Shown: positions 7,834-16,104, counted from the first letter of the stretch. The stretch is 33,628 bases of DNA from DASUFH01 sp036274645 (GCA_036274645.1 DASUFH010000411.1:1-33628), one strand, 5' to 3'. Translations and numbers: made by a program. Notes: generated by a model not told the origin, from the letters alone.

Positions 7834-9270
7834 TTATTTTCCGAAGTCGAACAGGTCCTTCTTCGGAGGGCGCTTCATGCCTTTCTCGTGGTATTCCTCC
7901 CAGATCTGCGCCCAGGGCCGGTCAAACATATCCGGGACTTTGTATTTGAACTCGGTACCGGCGAGGACCGGCTTTGCATACCCGTCCACCGGAAATATCG
8001 TCTGAACGCACTCGATAAACGTGTACGGGTCGCCTTCCTCGAAACCGGAACTCTTTTCGAGGGTGCGTGTCATGCGAATCGGCTCCACGAGCGCTTCGGG
8101 ATCGTAAAAAATCCCTTCGTGGTTAAGCCCGATGAACTTTCCGGCGGAGTCGCGATACGGCGTGTAGATCTCGATGGCCTGCAGCTTGTCGGAGAATTCG
8201 GGATTGCCGTGCACCTTCCACGCCTGGATATTCGATGTCCAGGTGATGAGCGCGTCTCCATCCCAGAAGCCGATGGTGTCGCCGTACCACTGCCGCACGT
8301 CCGGGCCGAGACGCGGCGTCGGGCCGTCCATATTGAAAGAGCGGCCGATGTGGATGTTGGTGATGAAGTTGTCGGCGTCACCGGCCAGGAACTGGACCAG
8401 GGTTGGCGTGACGATCACCGAGTGCGGCTGGTTCGTGACGGCATGGTAGTGCCAGCGGCGCATGAAACCCTCGGGCCAGCAGTATTGGGCCGGCCACTGC
8501 GGCGCATTGGTGTGCGCGTCGTGATACGCCTCCTGCACCATCCGCTGCTGATATTCAGGGGTAAGGAGCGAGAGGAGTGTCGGGTACTGGTTCCAGAGCA
8601 GTTCGGCGTACCAGTTTTGTCCCCTGTGCCAAACGTAGCGGCCACTCCATTCGCCCGGCACTGTCGCGTAGGTATGCTGTGTCGGCCCGCCACGGCCGCG
8701 CGCTTCGGCGAGCAGCGCCTCGTAATGTTCCTGCGCCGTTTTGAACTTGTAGGGACTGACTATCGCCTCGCGCGGGTAATCCCGATCGCAGTATCCCCAG
8801 GCGGCTGACGCCGGGGGCTTGTCGCCGATCATCTTGGCCCGCCACTCCTGCTCGAGACCATAAGGACTGTTGCAACGGAAGTAACGCTTGTCGGTCCACA
8901 ATTCACGATCGGAATAGAAGTCTTTCGACGTAAAGATGTCGACAGGCAGCGGCTCGATGCCCGCCGGTGACTGGCCGTTGTTCGCCGCGCCGAGAAACGT
9001 GGTCAGCCGGCCACCGGTCGCAGCGCCATCGAGCGGGCCGACCAGCCAGTACTGTTCCGGGTAGCCCTCGATTTGCGGCGGTGGAACAGCCTCGATGTCC
9101 TTCGTGTCCCGCCACTTCTCCCAGGGGATGGCGGGCTTCACGGGAGCGCCGCGGCCCGCGCTCGTGACTTCGGCTTTCGATCCGCCAGCCGGGGAACAGG
9201 ACAGTGTCGCGATCACAACCAAAGCAGCAAGCATGGCGCGTATGGCCCTGAGCAGACTCATCTTTGACAT
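7834..9270 (-). CDS. Lipoprotein of unknown function
   Basis: This 478-residue protein has a lipoprotein signal: MSKMSLLRAIRAMLAALVVI followed by ATLSC, giving lipidation at Cys25. The start is supported by GAGG six bases before ATG 9270. The mature part is rich in Trp, Tyr and Pro and contains RQWYGDTIGFWDGDALITWT followed by a strand ending EIYTPYRD. This 'GD-IGFW-GD-L' block is common in secreted proteobacterial and acidobacterial proteins of unknown function. Residues ~130-260 include a run with several Cys and aromatic residues (YFRCNSPYGLEQEW, AWGYCDRDYP, AQYCWPEGFMRRW). I do not recognise a catalytic motif. It is divergent from the next gene, with 84 nt between start codons, and leads the transcript into the disrupted gene at 7766. 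Confidence 0.8.
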   Translation of the reverse strand: MSKMSLLRAIRAMLAALVVIATLSCSPAGGSKAEVTSAGRGAPVKPAIPWEKWRDTKDIEAVPPPQIEGYPEQYWLVGPLDGAATGGRLTTFLGAANNGQSPAGIEPLPVDIFTSKDFYSDRELWTDKRYFRCNSPYGLEQEWRAKMIGDKPPASAAWGYCDRDYPREAIVSPYKFKTAQEHYEALLAEARGRGGPTQHTYATVPGEWSGRYVWHRGQNWYAELLWNQYPTLLSLLTPEYQQRMVQEAYHDAHTNAPQWPAQYCWPEGFMRRWHYHAVTNQPHSVIVTPTLVQFLAGDADNFITNIHIGRSFNMDGPTPRLGPDVRQWYGDTIGFWDGDALITWTSNIQAWKVHGNPEFSDKLQAIEIYTPYRDSAGKFIGLNHEGIFYDPEALVEPIRMTRTLEKSSGFEEGDPYTFIECVQTIFPVDGYAKPVLAGTEFKYKVPDMFDRPWAQIWEEYHEKGMKRPPKKDLFDFGK

Positions 9271-9354
9271 CGGTAACCTCGGTGGGCATTATAGTCCCAC
9301 GCGCCAACTCGGTCGAGACGGCGCGAATCGTCTGTCTTGCGGAGGGATCAAAAC

Positions 9355-10062
9355 GTGCGTTCCACATCGGCTCGTCTTATTGGAGGAACTCTCGCCACGA
9401 CGGTTCTCGTCATTCTGGTGTTGGAGGCGGTATCGCAAACTCCGTCCGGTTCGGCGCCCGACACAACGAAACCGGGAATGGCTCCACGCCCTCCCCTGCT
9501 ATTAAGCGAGACATGGAAGCTTCCCGCATATACCGGCGAACAGACGGACGAAAACATGCGATTCACGCCCGCTGTCGTCACCAATCCCAACATCGAGGTC
9601 AAGTTGTACGGCACGGATGCGGCGGTCATACGCGCCGCCGTGCACGAGGATCGCATCGACCTGTGGAATGGCATGGCTTCGTCGCCGGTGGCGGTGACGT
9701 TACGGGACCGGCGCAACTATGTCGATTTGTCCACCCCGGCCCGCTTGCGCTGGATTGTTCGAACTAACGCGATTCACCTGTTGTATCCGGTCGTGAAACT
9801 GGCCGACGGACGGCTGATCATTGGCGATCGCAGCATTAACACCCACGGTGAGTTTCTGACCGTCGAGGTCGCCTTCGAAGGAATGCGCTGGTTCGCGCTG
9901 GATCCTGTCAAAGTCATCGTGTTGACGGAAGTGACGAATCCAAACCTGAAGAAGGTGGATGAGGTCGGTCTCGCAATGCTGGCGCCCGGAGGCGGTCATG
10001 GCTTTGCGGGATCGGCAAATCTGTCCAATGTGGACCTGTACGCCTATCCGACGCCCCGATAA
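9355..10062 (+). CDS. Conserved secreted protein of unknown function
   Basis: GTG 9355 is preferred because GGAGGG lies at 9341-9346, eight bases upstream; a TTG at 9337 would include the ribosome-binding site. The 235-residue product has an N-terminal hydrophobic segment (ARLIGGTLATTVLVILVLEA) that acts as a signal peptide or anchor. The mature sequence is beta-rich, with well-formed blocks: SETWKLPAYTGEQTDENM, NPNIEVKLYGTDAAVIRAAV, LRDRRNYVDLSTPARLRWIV and LAMLAPGGGHGFAGSANLSN. These look like a concanavalin/jelly-roll-type sandwich, perhaps related to the 3-keto-disaccharide hydrolase-like proteins of acidobacteria (weak inference). It is read alone, divergently from the lipoprotein gene, and ends against a hairpin. 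Confidence 0.75.
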   Translation: MRSTSARLIGGTLATTVLVILVLEAVSQTPSGSAPDTTKPGMAPRPPLLLSETWKLPAYTGEQTDENMRFTPAVVTNPNIEVKLYGTDAAVIRAAVHEDRIDLWNGMASSPVAVTLRDRRNYVDLSTPARLRWIVRTNAIHLLYPVVKLADGRLIIGDRSINTHGEFLTVEVAFEGMRWFALDPVKVIVLTEVTNPNLKKVDEVGLAMLAPGGGHGFAGSANLSNVDLYAYPTPR

Positions 10063-10086
10063 AGCCCTTCACGGCAAGTAAGGGCT
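10063..10086. terminator. Hairpin between convergent genes
   Basis: AGCCCTT (10063-10069) pairs perfectly with AAGGGCT (10080-10086) around a 10-nt loop. It begins directly after the TAA of the secreted-protein gene and just before the stop of the truncated toxin gene on the other strand. It may terminate both transcripts; no T-run follows on the plus side. Confidence 0.4.
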
Positions 10087-10090
10087 GCGC

Positions 10091-10318
10091 TCACGAACGA
10101 AATTGAAGTTGCGCCCAGGCCTGTTCAGAAGTGCTCGCCGCGTCCTTCCAGATTCTCGGATTCGTCACGACACTGAAGAACTCATATACACATGGCCATG
10201 CAATCGCCCACGGATGGAGCGAAGCGGCAAGGCCCTCGAGCAGCGCGAACGCCTGGAGGCGCTCGCCGGTTTCGCGGCGGTGAGCATAGACAAGGATGTT
10301 GGTGTCCACGCAAACCAT
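10091..10318 (-). pseudogene. Truncated VapC-like PIN toxin
   Basis: The start MVCVDTNILVYAHR has the first PIN acidic residue (Asp5) in its usual setting, and YEFFSVVTNPRIW supplies the second acidic position (Glu46). The frame stops after 75 residues, whereas VapC ribonucleases are usually 125-150. The C-terminal acidic residues needed to complete the metal site are missing. No continuation is visible in the other frames before the convergent neighbour, which ends 28 nt away. The ATG follows the antitoxin stop by only three bases, the normal vapBC arrangement. Most likely the toxin lost its 3' half in a rearrangement and is inactive. Confidence 0.75.
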
Positions 10319-10321
10319 GTC

Positions 10322-10564
10322 TCAGCGCCCGCCGCCGTAGATTTCGTCCCGAAGATCCTGCCACGTCAGCGATTCCAGGGGGTTCTTTGCGCCTTTCACA
10401 CCGACGCTGCGATCCGGAAGGTGGTATCCCGCCTGGGGACGAGCGTCATCAAGCACCCTGCGGATTCCTTCTTCAACCAGAAATCTCAGGGATTTCCCAT
10501 TTTTCAGCGCGTGACGCTTCGCCCGACGAAGCAGACTGTCGTCAATATCGATGGTTGTTTTCAC
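10322..10564 (-). CDS. vapB: VapB-like ribbon-helix-helix antitoxin
   Basis: This 80-residue protein starts at GTG 10564. The N-terminal MKTTIDIDDSLLRRAKRHAL is a typical ribbon-helix-helix strand plus first helix; KSLRFLVEEGIRRVLDD is the second helix. Such antitoxins bind their own promoter as dimers and use the C-terminal tail (here PLESLTWQDLRDEIYGGGR) to wrap the toxin. The partner gene immediately downstream is truncated, so the antitoxin may now be an orphan regulator. A perfect inverted repeat 13 bases upstream of the start is the likely operator. Confidence 0.85.
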   Translation of the reverse strand: MKTTIDIDDSLLRRAKRHALKNGKSLRFLVEEGIRRVLDDARPQAGYHLPDRSVGVKGAKNPLESLTWQDLRDEIYGGGR

Positions 10565-10576
10565 GGATACAGCTTA

Positions 10577-10596
10577 CCCATATATCTAAGTATGGG
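10577..10596 (-). promoter_or_regulatory. Likely autoregulatory operator of the vapB-like gene
   Basis: CCCATA (10577-10582) and TATGGG (10591-10596) form a perfect 6-nt inverted repeat with an 8-nt AT-rich spacer. It lies just upstream of the GTG start of the antitoxin gene, where ribbon-helix-helix antitoxins usually bind. The AT-rich core (TTAGATATA on the minus strand) may include the -10 element. Confidence 0.5.
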
Positions 10597-10661
10597 CAGG
10601 CTCGGAAGCAGTCGGCCCAAACGGGTCCTGCGGAGTTCGCCGGCGGGTTTCGGTTGAGAAT

Positions 10662-11816
10662 CTATCGGGGATCAACGGTCGAGAACGCGAACTCTGTTCG
10701 CGAGCTGAACGTCTCACCGGGCCGCAGGATCGTTGAAGGAAAGTCGGGGTGATTGGGCGAATCCGGAAAGTGCTGGGTCTCGAGGCAAAACGCGCTGCGG
10801 GTTCTGTAGACGTGGCCGTTCTTTCCGGACGCGTTCAACCCGTTCGCCGTGTAGAGTTGCAACCCCGGCTCCGTCGTCCGAACCTCGAGAACACGGCCCG
10901 ATTTCGGCTCAACGACCCGCGCTACGCTGGCCAGCGCGTGGTCCGCCTTGTCGAGCGCGAAGTTGTGATCGTATCCCCGCGCCAATCGAATCTGTTCGTG
11001 GTCCGCATCGATGCGGGCGCCGATCGGCGTTGGGGTTCTGAAATCGAACGGTGTTCCTTCGACGGAGGCAAGCGCTCCGGTAGGAATCAACGTCCGATCG
11101 ACGGGCGTGAAGCGGGATGCGGCAATGGACAGTACGTGGCCCAGCACGTCACCCCCGCCCTCACCGGCCAGATTGAAATAGGTGTGCTGTGACAGGTTCA
11201 CCGGCGTTGCCTTGTCGGTCTTTGCGCTGTAGTCGACGATTAGCTCATTACGTGGCGTCAACGTGTAGCTGACTTCGACATCGAGCTTGCCCGGATAACC
11301 CTCCTCGCCATCCGGACTCGTGTAGCGAAATCGGACCCCCACCATGGATTGTCCGCTGAACTCATCGGCCTTCCAGACGACCTTGTCGAAACCCCGCGCT
11401 CCGCCATGAAGATGGTTGGGACCATTGTTCAGCGCGAGACGATAGGCCGCGCCATCGAGTGTGAATTGTCCCTTCGCGATGCGGTTGGCGTAGCGTCCGA
11501 CGACCGAGCCGAAGTGAGGAGCGTTCTGAAAATAAGGCTCGAGAGTGTCGAAGCCCAACGCCACGTCATCGAACTTCCCGTCACGGTCCGGCACGCGGAT
11601 CGAGAGAATGACCGCGCCAAAAGTCATCGCCCGGACTTCCATGCCCTGATCGTTGGTCAACGTGAAGACATCGACGTCCACGCCGTCCGGAGTTTTGCCA
11701 AAGTGGTCCCGAATCACGCCGGCCTTCGGCTTCCGAGCCCCGGCCGAGACAACCGCCGCCGTGAGAACGAGGAGAACAGCAAAGGCATGAAAGAGTTTCC
11801 TTCCAATCATGGGCAT
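10662..11816 (-). CDS. galM: Exported galactose mutarotase (aldose 1-epimerase)
   Basis: This 384-residue protein interconverts alpha and beta anomers of aldohexoses such as galactose. The substrate-site and catalytic residues of the GalM family are present: Asn111 in GRYANRI, His137 in NHLHGG, His211 in SQHTYFNL, Asp283 in GYDHNF and the catalytic base Glu346 in FCLETQHFPDSPNHPDFP. An N-terminal hydrophobic stretch (FHAFAVLLVLTAAVVSAGA) predicts export, so this is a periplasmic form rather than the cytoplasmic Leloir enzyme. Two ATGs (11816 and 11810) are possible starts; neither has a strong ribosome-binding site. No other galactose genes are adjacent, but a PQQ-type sugar dehydrogenase is encoded 7 kb away and could use its product anomers (inference). 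Confidence 0.93.
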   Translation of the reverse strand: MPMIGRKLFHAFAVLLVLTAAVVSAGARKPKAGVIRDHFGKTPDGVDVDVFTLTNDQGMEVRAMTFGAVILSIRVPDRDGKFDDVALGFDTLEPYFQNAPHFGSVVGRYANRIAKGQFTLDGAAYRLALNNGPNHLHGGARGFDKVVWKADEFSGQSMVGVRFRYTSPDGEEGYPGKLDVEVSYTLTPRNELIVDYSAKTDKATPVNLSQHTYFNLAGEGGGDVLGHVLSIAASRFTPVDRTLIPTGALASVEGTPFDFRTPTPIGARIDADHEQIRLARGYDHNFALDKADHALASVARVVEPKSGRVLEVRTTEPGLQLYTANGLNASGKNGHVYRTRSAFCLETQHFPDSPNHPDFPSTILRPGETFSSRTEFAFSTVDPR

Positions 11817-12243
11817 TGGCGCAAAACGATATCACACCGCGCCGATCCGGAAATGGCGGTTTGACGCGCGCTGAACGGCACAGCCTTCCCCACACGAGAA
11901 GACCGGTCAACACTGTCCCGGCCCCACGTCCCCCGTTCGAGCCTGCTGCTTACTCCGCCGCATGTCGTCCTTCGGCGACCTCCATTCGCACGCGCTGGTC
12001 GTGTATGCGCGGCATCGCCAGCGGATTTGCAGGGGACCGGCGTGAGATCCGCGCTCGCCGCTGCGGTCGTGGAGCGTCGGGATTTCATACTCCTTTGGTT
12101 TTGGTTGCTTCTTCGTTCTGGCGCCGTTGTGGCACGGCCTGGCCGTGCTAAGCTCTTGCCTGCTCTCGCATATCCAGATCGCTGCAGCCAGAACGCTATG
12201 CCAGATCGAGTCATCCGCCGGTAATGCTCGTGGAGGTCTGACA
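11817..12243. other. Intergenic stretch, no gene recognised
   Basis: All three minus frames are open across part of 11950-12110 but none shows a family I recognise, and there is no good start with a ribosome-binding site. The only clear structure is a perfect hairpin at 12132-12148 (GCACGGCC, T, GGCCGTGC). The 12230-12243 end carries the GGAGG of the next gene. Confidence 0.45.
12132..12148. repeat. Perfect 8-nt inverted repeat upstream of a secreted-protein gene
   Basis: GCACGGCC and GGCCGTGC are separated by a single T, about 95 bases before the next start codon. It could be a protein-binding palindrome or a leader hairpin. Part of it resembles a sigma-54 -24 box, but the -12 GC is one base out of register. 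Confidence 0.4.
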
Positions 12244-13692
12244 ATGTTCCAAGGTTTACGGAGGCCCAATCCCGGAAGAGCCCTCATGGGCGTTCTGGTC
12301 GCGGTAACGCTCCTGACCCTGATCAGCGGAAGCGTGGCGGCGCAGAACGCTCAGCGGATAACAAGGAAGAAGGGGGCGATAGAGGGGCGAGTCGTCGACG
12401 ATAAAGGAGCGCCGCTGCGTCTTGCCAGCGTCGGAGCGTTTGTGCGACGGCAAAACTCCGGGACGACTACTGAATGGGTGGCTCTTGCCATGATCGGCCA
12501 GCTGTTCGCCTCAGATGTCGGCGTTCCCATACTGGCTTTAAGCATGACGGACGATCAGGGACGCTACCGGCTCGAAGATCTTGAGCCGGGCGACTACTAC
12601 GTGGGAGCGAATGCAACGACGCGCCCGTTCGATGTCCGATTCGCCGCCGGTCCGGAGATCGATGTACCGATCTTCTACCCGGGCACAAGCGACGCGGCGC
12701 TGGCCACGGCCGTGCGGGTCCCGGTAACTGGCGGCGACCTCCGGGGGATCGACTTTGCGGTCCGGCGTGTCCGAGCCGGATCGGTGACGGGAATTGTCGT
12801 CATGCCCGGTGGGAACTCGCCCGCGGCTGTTTCCTTTCCTGTCGAAGTCTCGCTGATTCCTGCAGGTCTTCGTCCCACGGGGAGCGAAACCGCTATCCAG
12901 GTCGTTGAAACGGCCGATGGGAAATTCCGGTTCAATGACGTTATTCCGGGGCGCTACAGGATCGTGGTGACAGGGAACCAACAGAACCGCCAGTTAACGG
13001 CAATTGACGAGATCTACGTCCAGGCTGGACCCGCGGAGACCGCGACACTCACTCTTCACGCGGACGTCCGTGTATCGGGCAGAATTCACTACGACGACCC
13101 GCTTCCACCAGATTTCGATGTTTCCCAGCTGGCGGTGGCGTTGCGGCTCGCCGACAGCCCCCGACTCCGTTTCCGGTCGCCCGCGGACGCAAAGGTCAAG
13201 TCGGACGGATCCTTCGAGCTCAGTGGGCTGACGCCGGGAGCGCATTACACGCTTAGTTTCATCAACAGCGTACAGATGCAAAGCGGTGGTTATGTTACAG
13301 CGCGCTACGGCGCCATCGACGCGCTCAATGGGCCCATCGCTGTTCAGCCCGGAGAAACCCCAATCGAGGCGCACATTGGATTCCGGCGCGGAAGCGTCGA
13401 GGTGATCCTTATGGAGCGGGACAAACCGCAACCGGGCGCGGCAGCCGTCCTTGTTTCCCTGGAACACAGCGCAAAGCGCATTTACAACATCATCTATTCC
13501 GACGCCAACGGCCGTGCGACGTTCACCGATCTGGCGCCCGGCGACTATGAGCTGTTTGCGCTGGAATATCTCCCTGCCAGCCAGGTTATTGAGGAGTTTG
13601 ATGGCCGCGGACGCCTCATTCGAGTGGAGAAAGATCGCACTACCCGCGAGGTTATTCCCGTCTTCCGGATTGCAGACACCGACGTGAAATGA
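12244..13692 (+). CDS. Secreted protein with several carboxypeptidase-regulatory-like domains
   Basis: This 482-residue protein is exported (signal peptide ALMGVLVAVTLLTLISGSVA then AQ). GGAGG at 12232-12236 is seven bases before ATG 12244, so longer in-frame starts are not used. The mature chain is a string of beta-sandwich units. The first runs GAIEGRVVDDKGAPLRLASV to YRLEDLEPGDYYVGA. Next comes VTGIVVMPGG to FRFNDVIPGRYRIVVTG, then VSGRIHYDDPLP to FELSGLTPGAHYTLSFI. The last runs from about SVEVILMERDKPQPGA to ATFTDLAPGDYELFALEYLP. The recurring 'GRYRxxxLxPGDYxV' end is typical of carboxypeptidase-regulatory-like/Cna-B-type domains. There is no protease domain. It is a full-length relative of the damaged gene at 6864-7766. 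Its role is probably structural or binding outside the cell (inference). Confidence 0.82.
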   Translation: MFQGLRRPNPGRALMGVLVAVTLLTLISGSVAAQNAQRITRKKGAIEGRVVDDKGAPLRLASVGAFVRRQNSGTTTEWVALAMIGQLFASDVGVPILALSMTDDQGRYRLEDLEPGDYYVGANATTRPFDVRFAAGPEIDVPIFYPGTSDAALATAVRVPVTGGDLRGIDFAVRRVRAGSVTGIVVMPGGNSPAAVSFPVEVSLIPAGLRPTGSETAIQVVETADGKFRFNDVIPGRYRIVVTGNQQNRQLTAIDEIYVQAGPAETATLTLHADVRVSGRIHYDDPLPPDFDVSQLAVALRLADSPRLRFRSPADAKVKSDGSFELSGLTPGAHYTLSFINSVQMQSGGYVTARYGAIDALNGPIAVQPGETPIEAHIGFRRGSVEVILMERDKPQPGAAAVLVSLEHSAKRIYNIIYSDANGRATFTDLAPGDYELFALEYLPASQVIEEFDGRGRLIRVEKDRTTREVIPVFRIADTDVK

Positions 13693-13839
13693 TTGCTTGA
13701 ATCAAGAGTCCGCAAACCAATTGCGATATAGAGTCCGTCGATCGAGCTTGCGTCACGCAATCAGAACCGCGCGGATGTGCAGCGTGAAGGCCAGCGCACG
13801 AAATGGCCGCAATGGACGCTGGCTCCAGTTGCGCCTGAC

Positions 13840-15300
13840 ATGGATGGACTGATGGCCTGGCATCTTAGCCCTCCCCCTCGAGCGTTCACGCGGCAGATCG
13901 CGCGTCATCTGCGCGATCGCTTTGCTTTTACCGCTGCGCTGCTCACTTTGGCGTTGGCCGGGTTTATAGGGGGGTATCTTGTTGCGAAAGAGCGCAGCGC
14001 CGCGCTGGGCATCATCGATCAAGGCGCGCGCACGCGCGGTCGCGTCATCAGCAAGGACGTGAATCCGGGCTCCGAAGACGGCGCGCAATATTTTGTTACC
14101 TACCGTTTCCTCGTCAACGACGCGCCATTCGAGAGACGTGGCGAGGTCGACTATCCCGACTACTCCAGGATGGCTGTCAGCAGCAGCGTGGATGTCGCGT
14201 ACGATCCAATCATCCCTGGCGATTCTTACCTGATCGTTGAGCGGAACAAGCAATCCAGAACCGGATTCATCATTCTTGCGCTGGCGCTTGGGGCGCTGTT
14301 TTCTGCAGCGGGGTCCGTATCGGCATATGGGCTTGTCAAACTACGGAAGCTGTGGCGCGACGGCGAGGAAATCACTCCGGAGAGGAATCCCGGCGCCCCT
14401 GCAACGACCGAATACTTCTATGCCTTCCGTGGACGTACGATCAGGATTGACGACCACGCGGCCATCGAGAATCTGAGCGTCGTGCGTGACAACGGCAAAC
14501 CGGTATTGCTGGTTGATCCCTCCTGTCCGGATCGATGGCAACCATTGTCATGCGAATTCCTTCCAGCGGGTTCGTACCCTTCGGTGTTGCCCCCATCTCG
14601 GCCGTTCCTTCCGCCAGTTCCGCGTAGTGACAATTGCGTGTGGCAGAAAGAAGTTCGCACGATGTGGGTTCTGGCCGGCGTCGCGGCCGGGATTGGCGCG
14701 ACCATTGCGTGGTTTGCGGCGCCAGGCTTGTATGAAGTCGCATCATTTCGACGGTCGGCGATCCGAACGGAAGGCGCTGTGATCGAACGCTCGGCAAGAC
14801 TGGTGACCTATCAGGCCCGTGGACTGCGCAACTCATTTCAGATTTCCCCGGCGCAAATGTCGCTGTGGCAGCCCGGCCGGCAGATACCTGTCCTGATCCG
14901 TGGCGACGACATGCGCACGGAAGCAGAGGTCTCCATTTATGCGCCATTGGCCGCCATGATCATCGCGGCCGTGTTTGCCGGTCTCGCCGTCCTTGCGGTT
15001 GTGGCGCGGGCGCGCCGGCGCCGGACAGGCGAAGTGTTGTGGCGGAGTGGCGTCGAGACGTATGCGGCAGTCACCAGCGATATGACGTACGAGAATGTGC
15101 GAATGATCCAGTATCGATTTGTCTATCGCGGCGAGACGGCTGCGGGACGCCGGCGTTTTGCCGCCAGGATTGCTCCGGTCGTCGTCGAGGGATCGAGCGC
15201 AGTGGTGGTCCTGGTCAATCCCGAGAATATCCGGCAAAACCGCCTGGTACTGGCGAGCGAGGTGTTGCCTCCCGGCCAACCCGAGCATCAGCAGGATTAA
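13840..15300 (+). CDS. DUF3592-like four-helix membrane protein
   Basis: The product is 486 residues if ATG 13840 is the start. GTG 13777 would add 21 residues; neither has a clear ribosome-binding site. Four hydrophobic helices are visible: FAFTAALLTLALAGFIGGYL, FIILALALGALFSAAGSVSA, WVLAGVAAGIGATIAWFAA and LAAMIIAAVFAGLAVLAVVA. The soluble parts contain beta segments that look like repeated DUF3592 domains: TRGRVISKDV ... QYFVTYRFLVNDAPFERRGE near the start, a middle unit (TEYFYAFRGRTIRI ... NGKPVLLVDP), and VETYAAVTSDMTYENVRMIQ ... YRFVYRGE near the end. DUF3592 proteins are of unknown function. The four-TM, three-domain layout suggests duplication of a basic TM-DUF3592 unit (inference). 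It starts about 150 nt after the preceding gene on the same strand. Confidence 0.72.
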   Translation: MDGLMAWHLSPPPRAFTRQIARHLRDRFAFTAALLTLALAGFIGGYLVAKERSAALGIIDQGARTRGRVISKDVNPGSEDGAQYFVTYRFLVNDAPFERRGEVDYPDYSRMAVSSSVDVAYDPIIPGDSYLIVERNKQSRTGFIILALALGALFSAAGSVSAYGLVKLRKLWRDGEEITPERNPGAPATTEYFYAFRGRTIRIDDHAAIENLSVVRDNGKPVLLVDPSCPDRWQPLSCEFLPAGSYPSVLPPSRPFLPPVPRSDNCVWQKEVRTMWVLAGVAAGIGATIAWFAAPGLYEVASFRRSAIRTEGAVIERSARLVTYQARGLRNSFQISPAQMSLWQPGRQIPVLIRGDDMRTEAEVSIYAPLAAMIIAAVFAGLAVLAVVARARRRRTGEVLWRSGVETYAAVTSDMTYENVRMIQYRFVYRGETAAGRRRFAARIAPVVVEGSSAVVVLVNPENIRQNRLVLASEVLPPGQPEHQQD

Positions 15301-15562
15301 GGACCGCCGTCGAAAGATTGAACTTCGTAGACCGCCGGGGTGAAGAACACGAAGGCCCCGAACGATGGCATCGCTTTGACCATATTCCGATTGACTACGT
15401 CCCGCCAACGGCTCTTTGCGGGCAAGGCAATGAACATTCGCCACAGTCCAGCCTGTCGTGCGCTTCGTTCAAGCGACCTTGCGTCAATGCAGGAAACACA
15501 TGCGCCTGAACGCCGGGACGCTTAAGGAACGATCCTGAAGGTTCTCATGGCACAATGGCCCC

Positions 15563-15769
15563 GTGAAACGATCCACTCCCCAAAAGGATTCTGAACGGAT
15601 TCAGGAACTTGTTACCGAGCGTCCTTACGGGTGGCAGGATGAGAATGGCATCGACCTCTCACTGATTCGGGCCAGTCTGAGCCTGACACCGGACGAACGG
15701 TTGAGGCGAGCCCAGTCCGCCGCCCAACAGATCGTGAGAATGCTCAATGGCAGAAGCCCCAGACTTTGA
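15563..15769 (+). CDS. Small conserved protein, partner of a (lost) nucleotidyltransferase
   Basis: This 68-residue protein starts at GTG 15563. Its core DLSLIRASLSLTPDERLRRA matches a family of small proteins typically encoded directly upstream of a nucleotidyltransferase-like gene and overlapping it. Here the next start (ATG 15747) overlaps this gene by 23 nt, exactly that arrangement, but the partner is truncated to 31 residues. The pair is probably a toxin-antitoxin-like or regulatory couple (inference). With its partner broken this gene is likely a relic. Confidence 0.55.
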   Translation: MKRSTPQKDSERIQELVTERPYGWQDENGIDLSLIRASLSLTPDERLRRAQSAAQQIVRMLNGRSPRL

Positions 15770-15842
15770 AAGAGTTCTGCGCCACCTGGTCGAATCGAAT
15801 GTGCGATTCGACTTACTGCCGCTGCGTATTCGATACGCTTGA
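15747..15842 (+). pseudogene. N-terminal fragment of a nucleotidyltransferase-like gene
   Basis: ATG 15747 begins MAEAPDFERVLRHLVESNVR, matching the usual opening helix of small nucleotidyltransferase-fold proteins that follow 'DLSLIR' proteins. In intact members 'VRF' leads into a glycine-rich GGxA strand. Here it reads VRFDLLPLRIRYA and stops. The break at about 15815 comes just before the operator of the next toxin-antitoxin module, suggesting a deletion or insertion joint. Confidence 0.5.
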
Positions 15843-15851
15843 CCACCGGAA

Positions 15852-15869
15852 GTAAGACGGATATCTTAC
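15852..15869 (+). promoter_or_regulatory. Likely operator of the AbrB/PIN toxin-antitoxin module
   Basis: GTAAGA (15852-15857) and TCTTAC (15864-15869) form a perfect inverted repeat with spacer CGGATA, ending four bases before the antitoxin ATG. The site covers the place where a ribosome-binding site would be, and none is visible. The mRNA may be leaderless, or the operator may block translation initiation as well as transcription (inference). Confidence 0.6.
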
Positions 15870-15873
15870 CTGC

Positions 15874-16104
15874 ATGAAGACCATCATATCGTCCAAAGGG
15901 CAGATCGTACTGCCCGCGCAGTTCCGCGAAATGGACGACATCAAGCCAGGGCAGGAGTTCGACGTCGAGCGTCTGGACAGGGGAGAATATCGCCTGGTCC
16001 GGCGGTCCCGCGCTCCAAATGCCGGCGTGGTGGACTGGCTGGAAAGTTGTCCGGAGAAGGGGTATTTCGTCGCGATCGAATCGGAGTCAACCGACACCGT
16101 ATGA
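15874..16104 (+). CDS. AbrB-type (SpoVT/AbrB fold) antitoxin
   Basis: This 76-residue protein opens with MKTIISSKGQIVLPAQFREM, the swapped-hairpin beta-barrel DNA-binding domain of the AbrB/MazE/VapB class. It continues IKPGQEFDVERLDRGEYRLV, the second half of the barrel. The C-terminal tail (VVDWLESCPEKGYFVAIESE) is the likely toxin-neutralising segment. Its TGA overlaps the ATG of the downstream PIN toxin (ATGA), so translation is coupled and the antitoxin is made first. The perfect inverted repeat directly upstream is the expected autoregulation site. Confidence 0.92.
   Translation: MKTIISSKGQIVLPAQFREMDDIKPGQEFDVERLDRGEYRLVRRSRAPNAGVVDWLESCPEKGYFVAIESESTDTV

Noticed and set aside
12130..12148. 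Possible sigma-54 promoter (TGGCACG followed by GC)
   Set aside because: The GG to GC spacing is one base off the strict -24/-12 distance, and the sequence is explained by a perfect hairpin.
11907..12287. Minus-strand frame with EYEIPTLHDRSGERGSHAGP considered as a gene or gene tail
   Set aside because: All three minus frames are open here through base composition. No family is recognised, and the frame overlaps the next gene's start region.
15301..15562. Short open frames between the DUF3592-like gene and the small conserved gene
   Set aside because: No ribosome-binding site, domain or signal peptide is present in any frame. I treat it as plain intergenic DNA.
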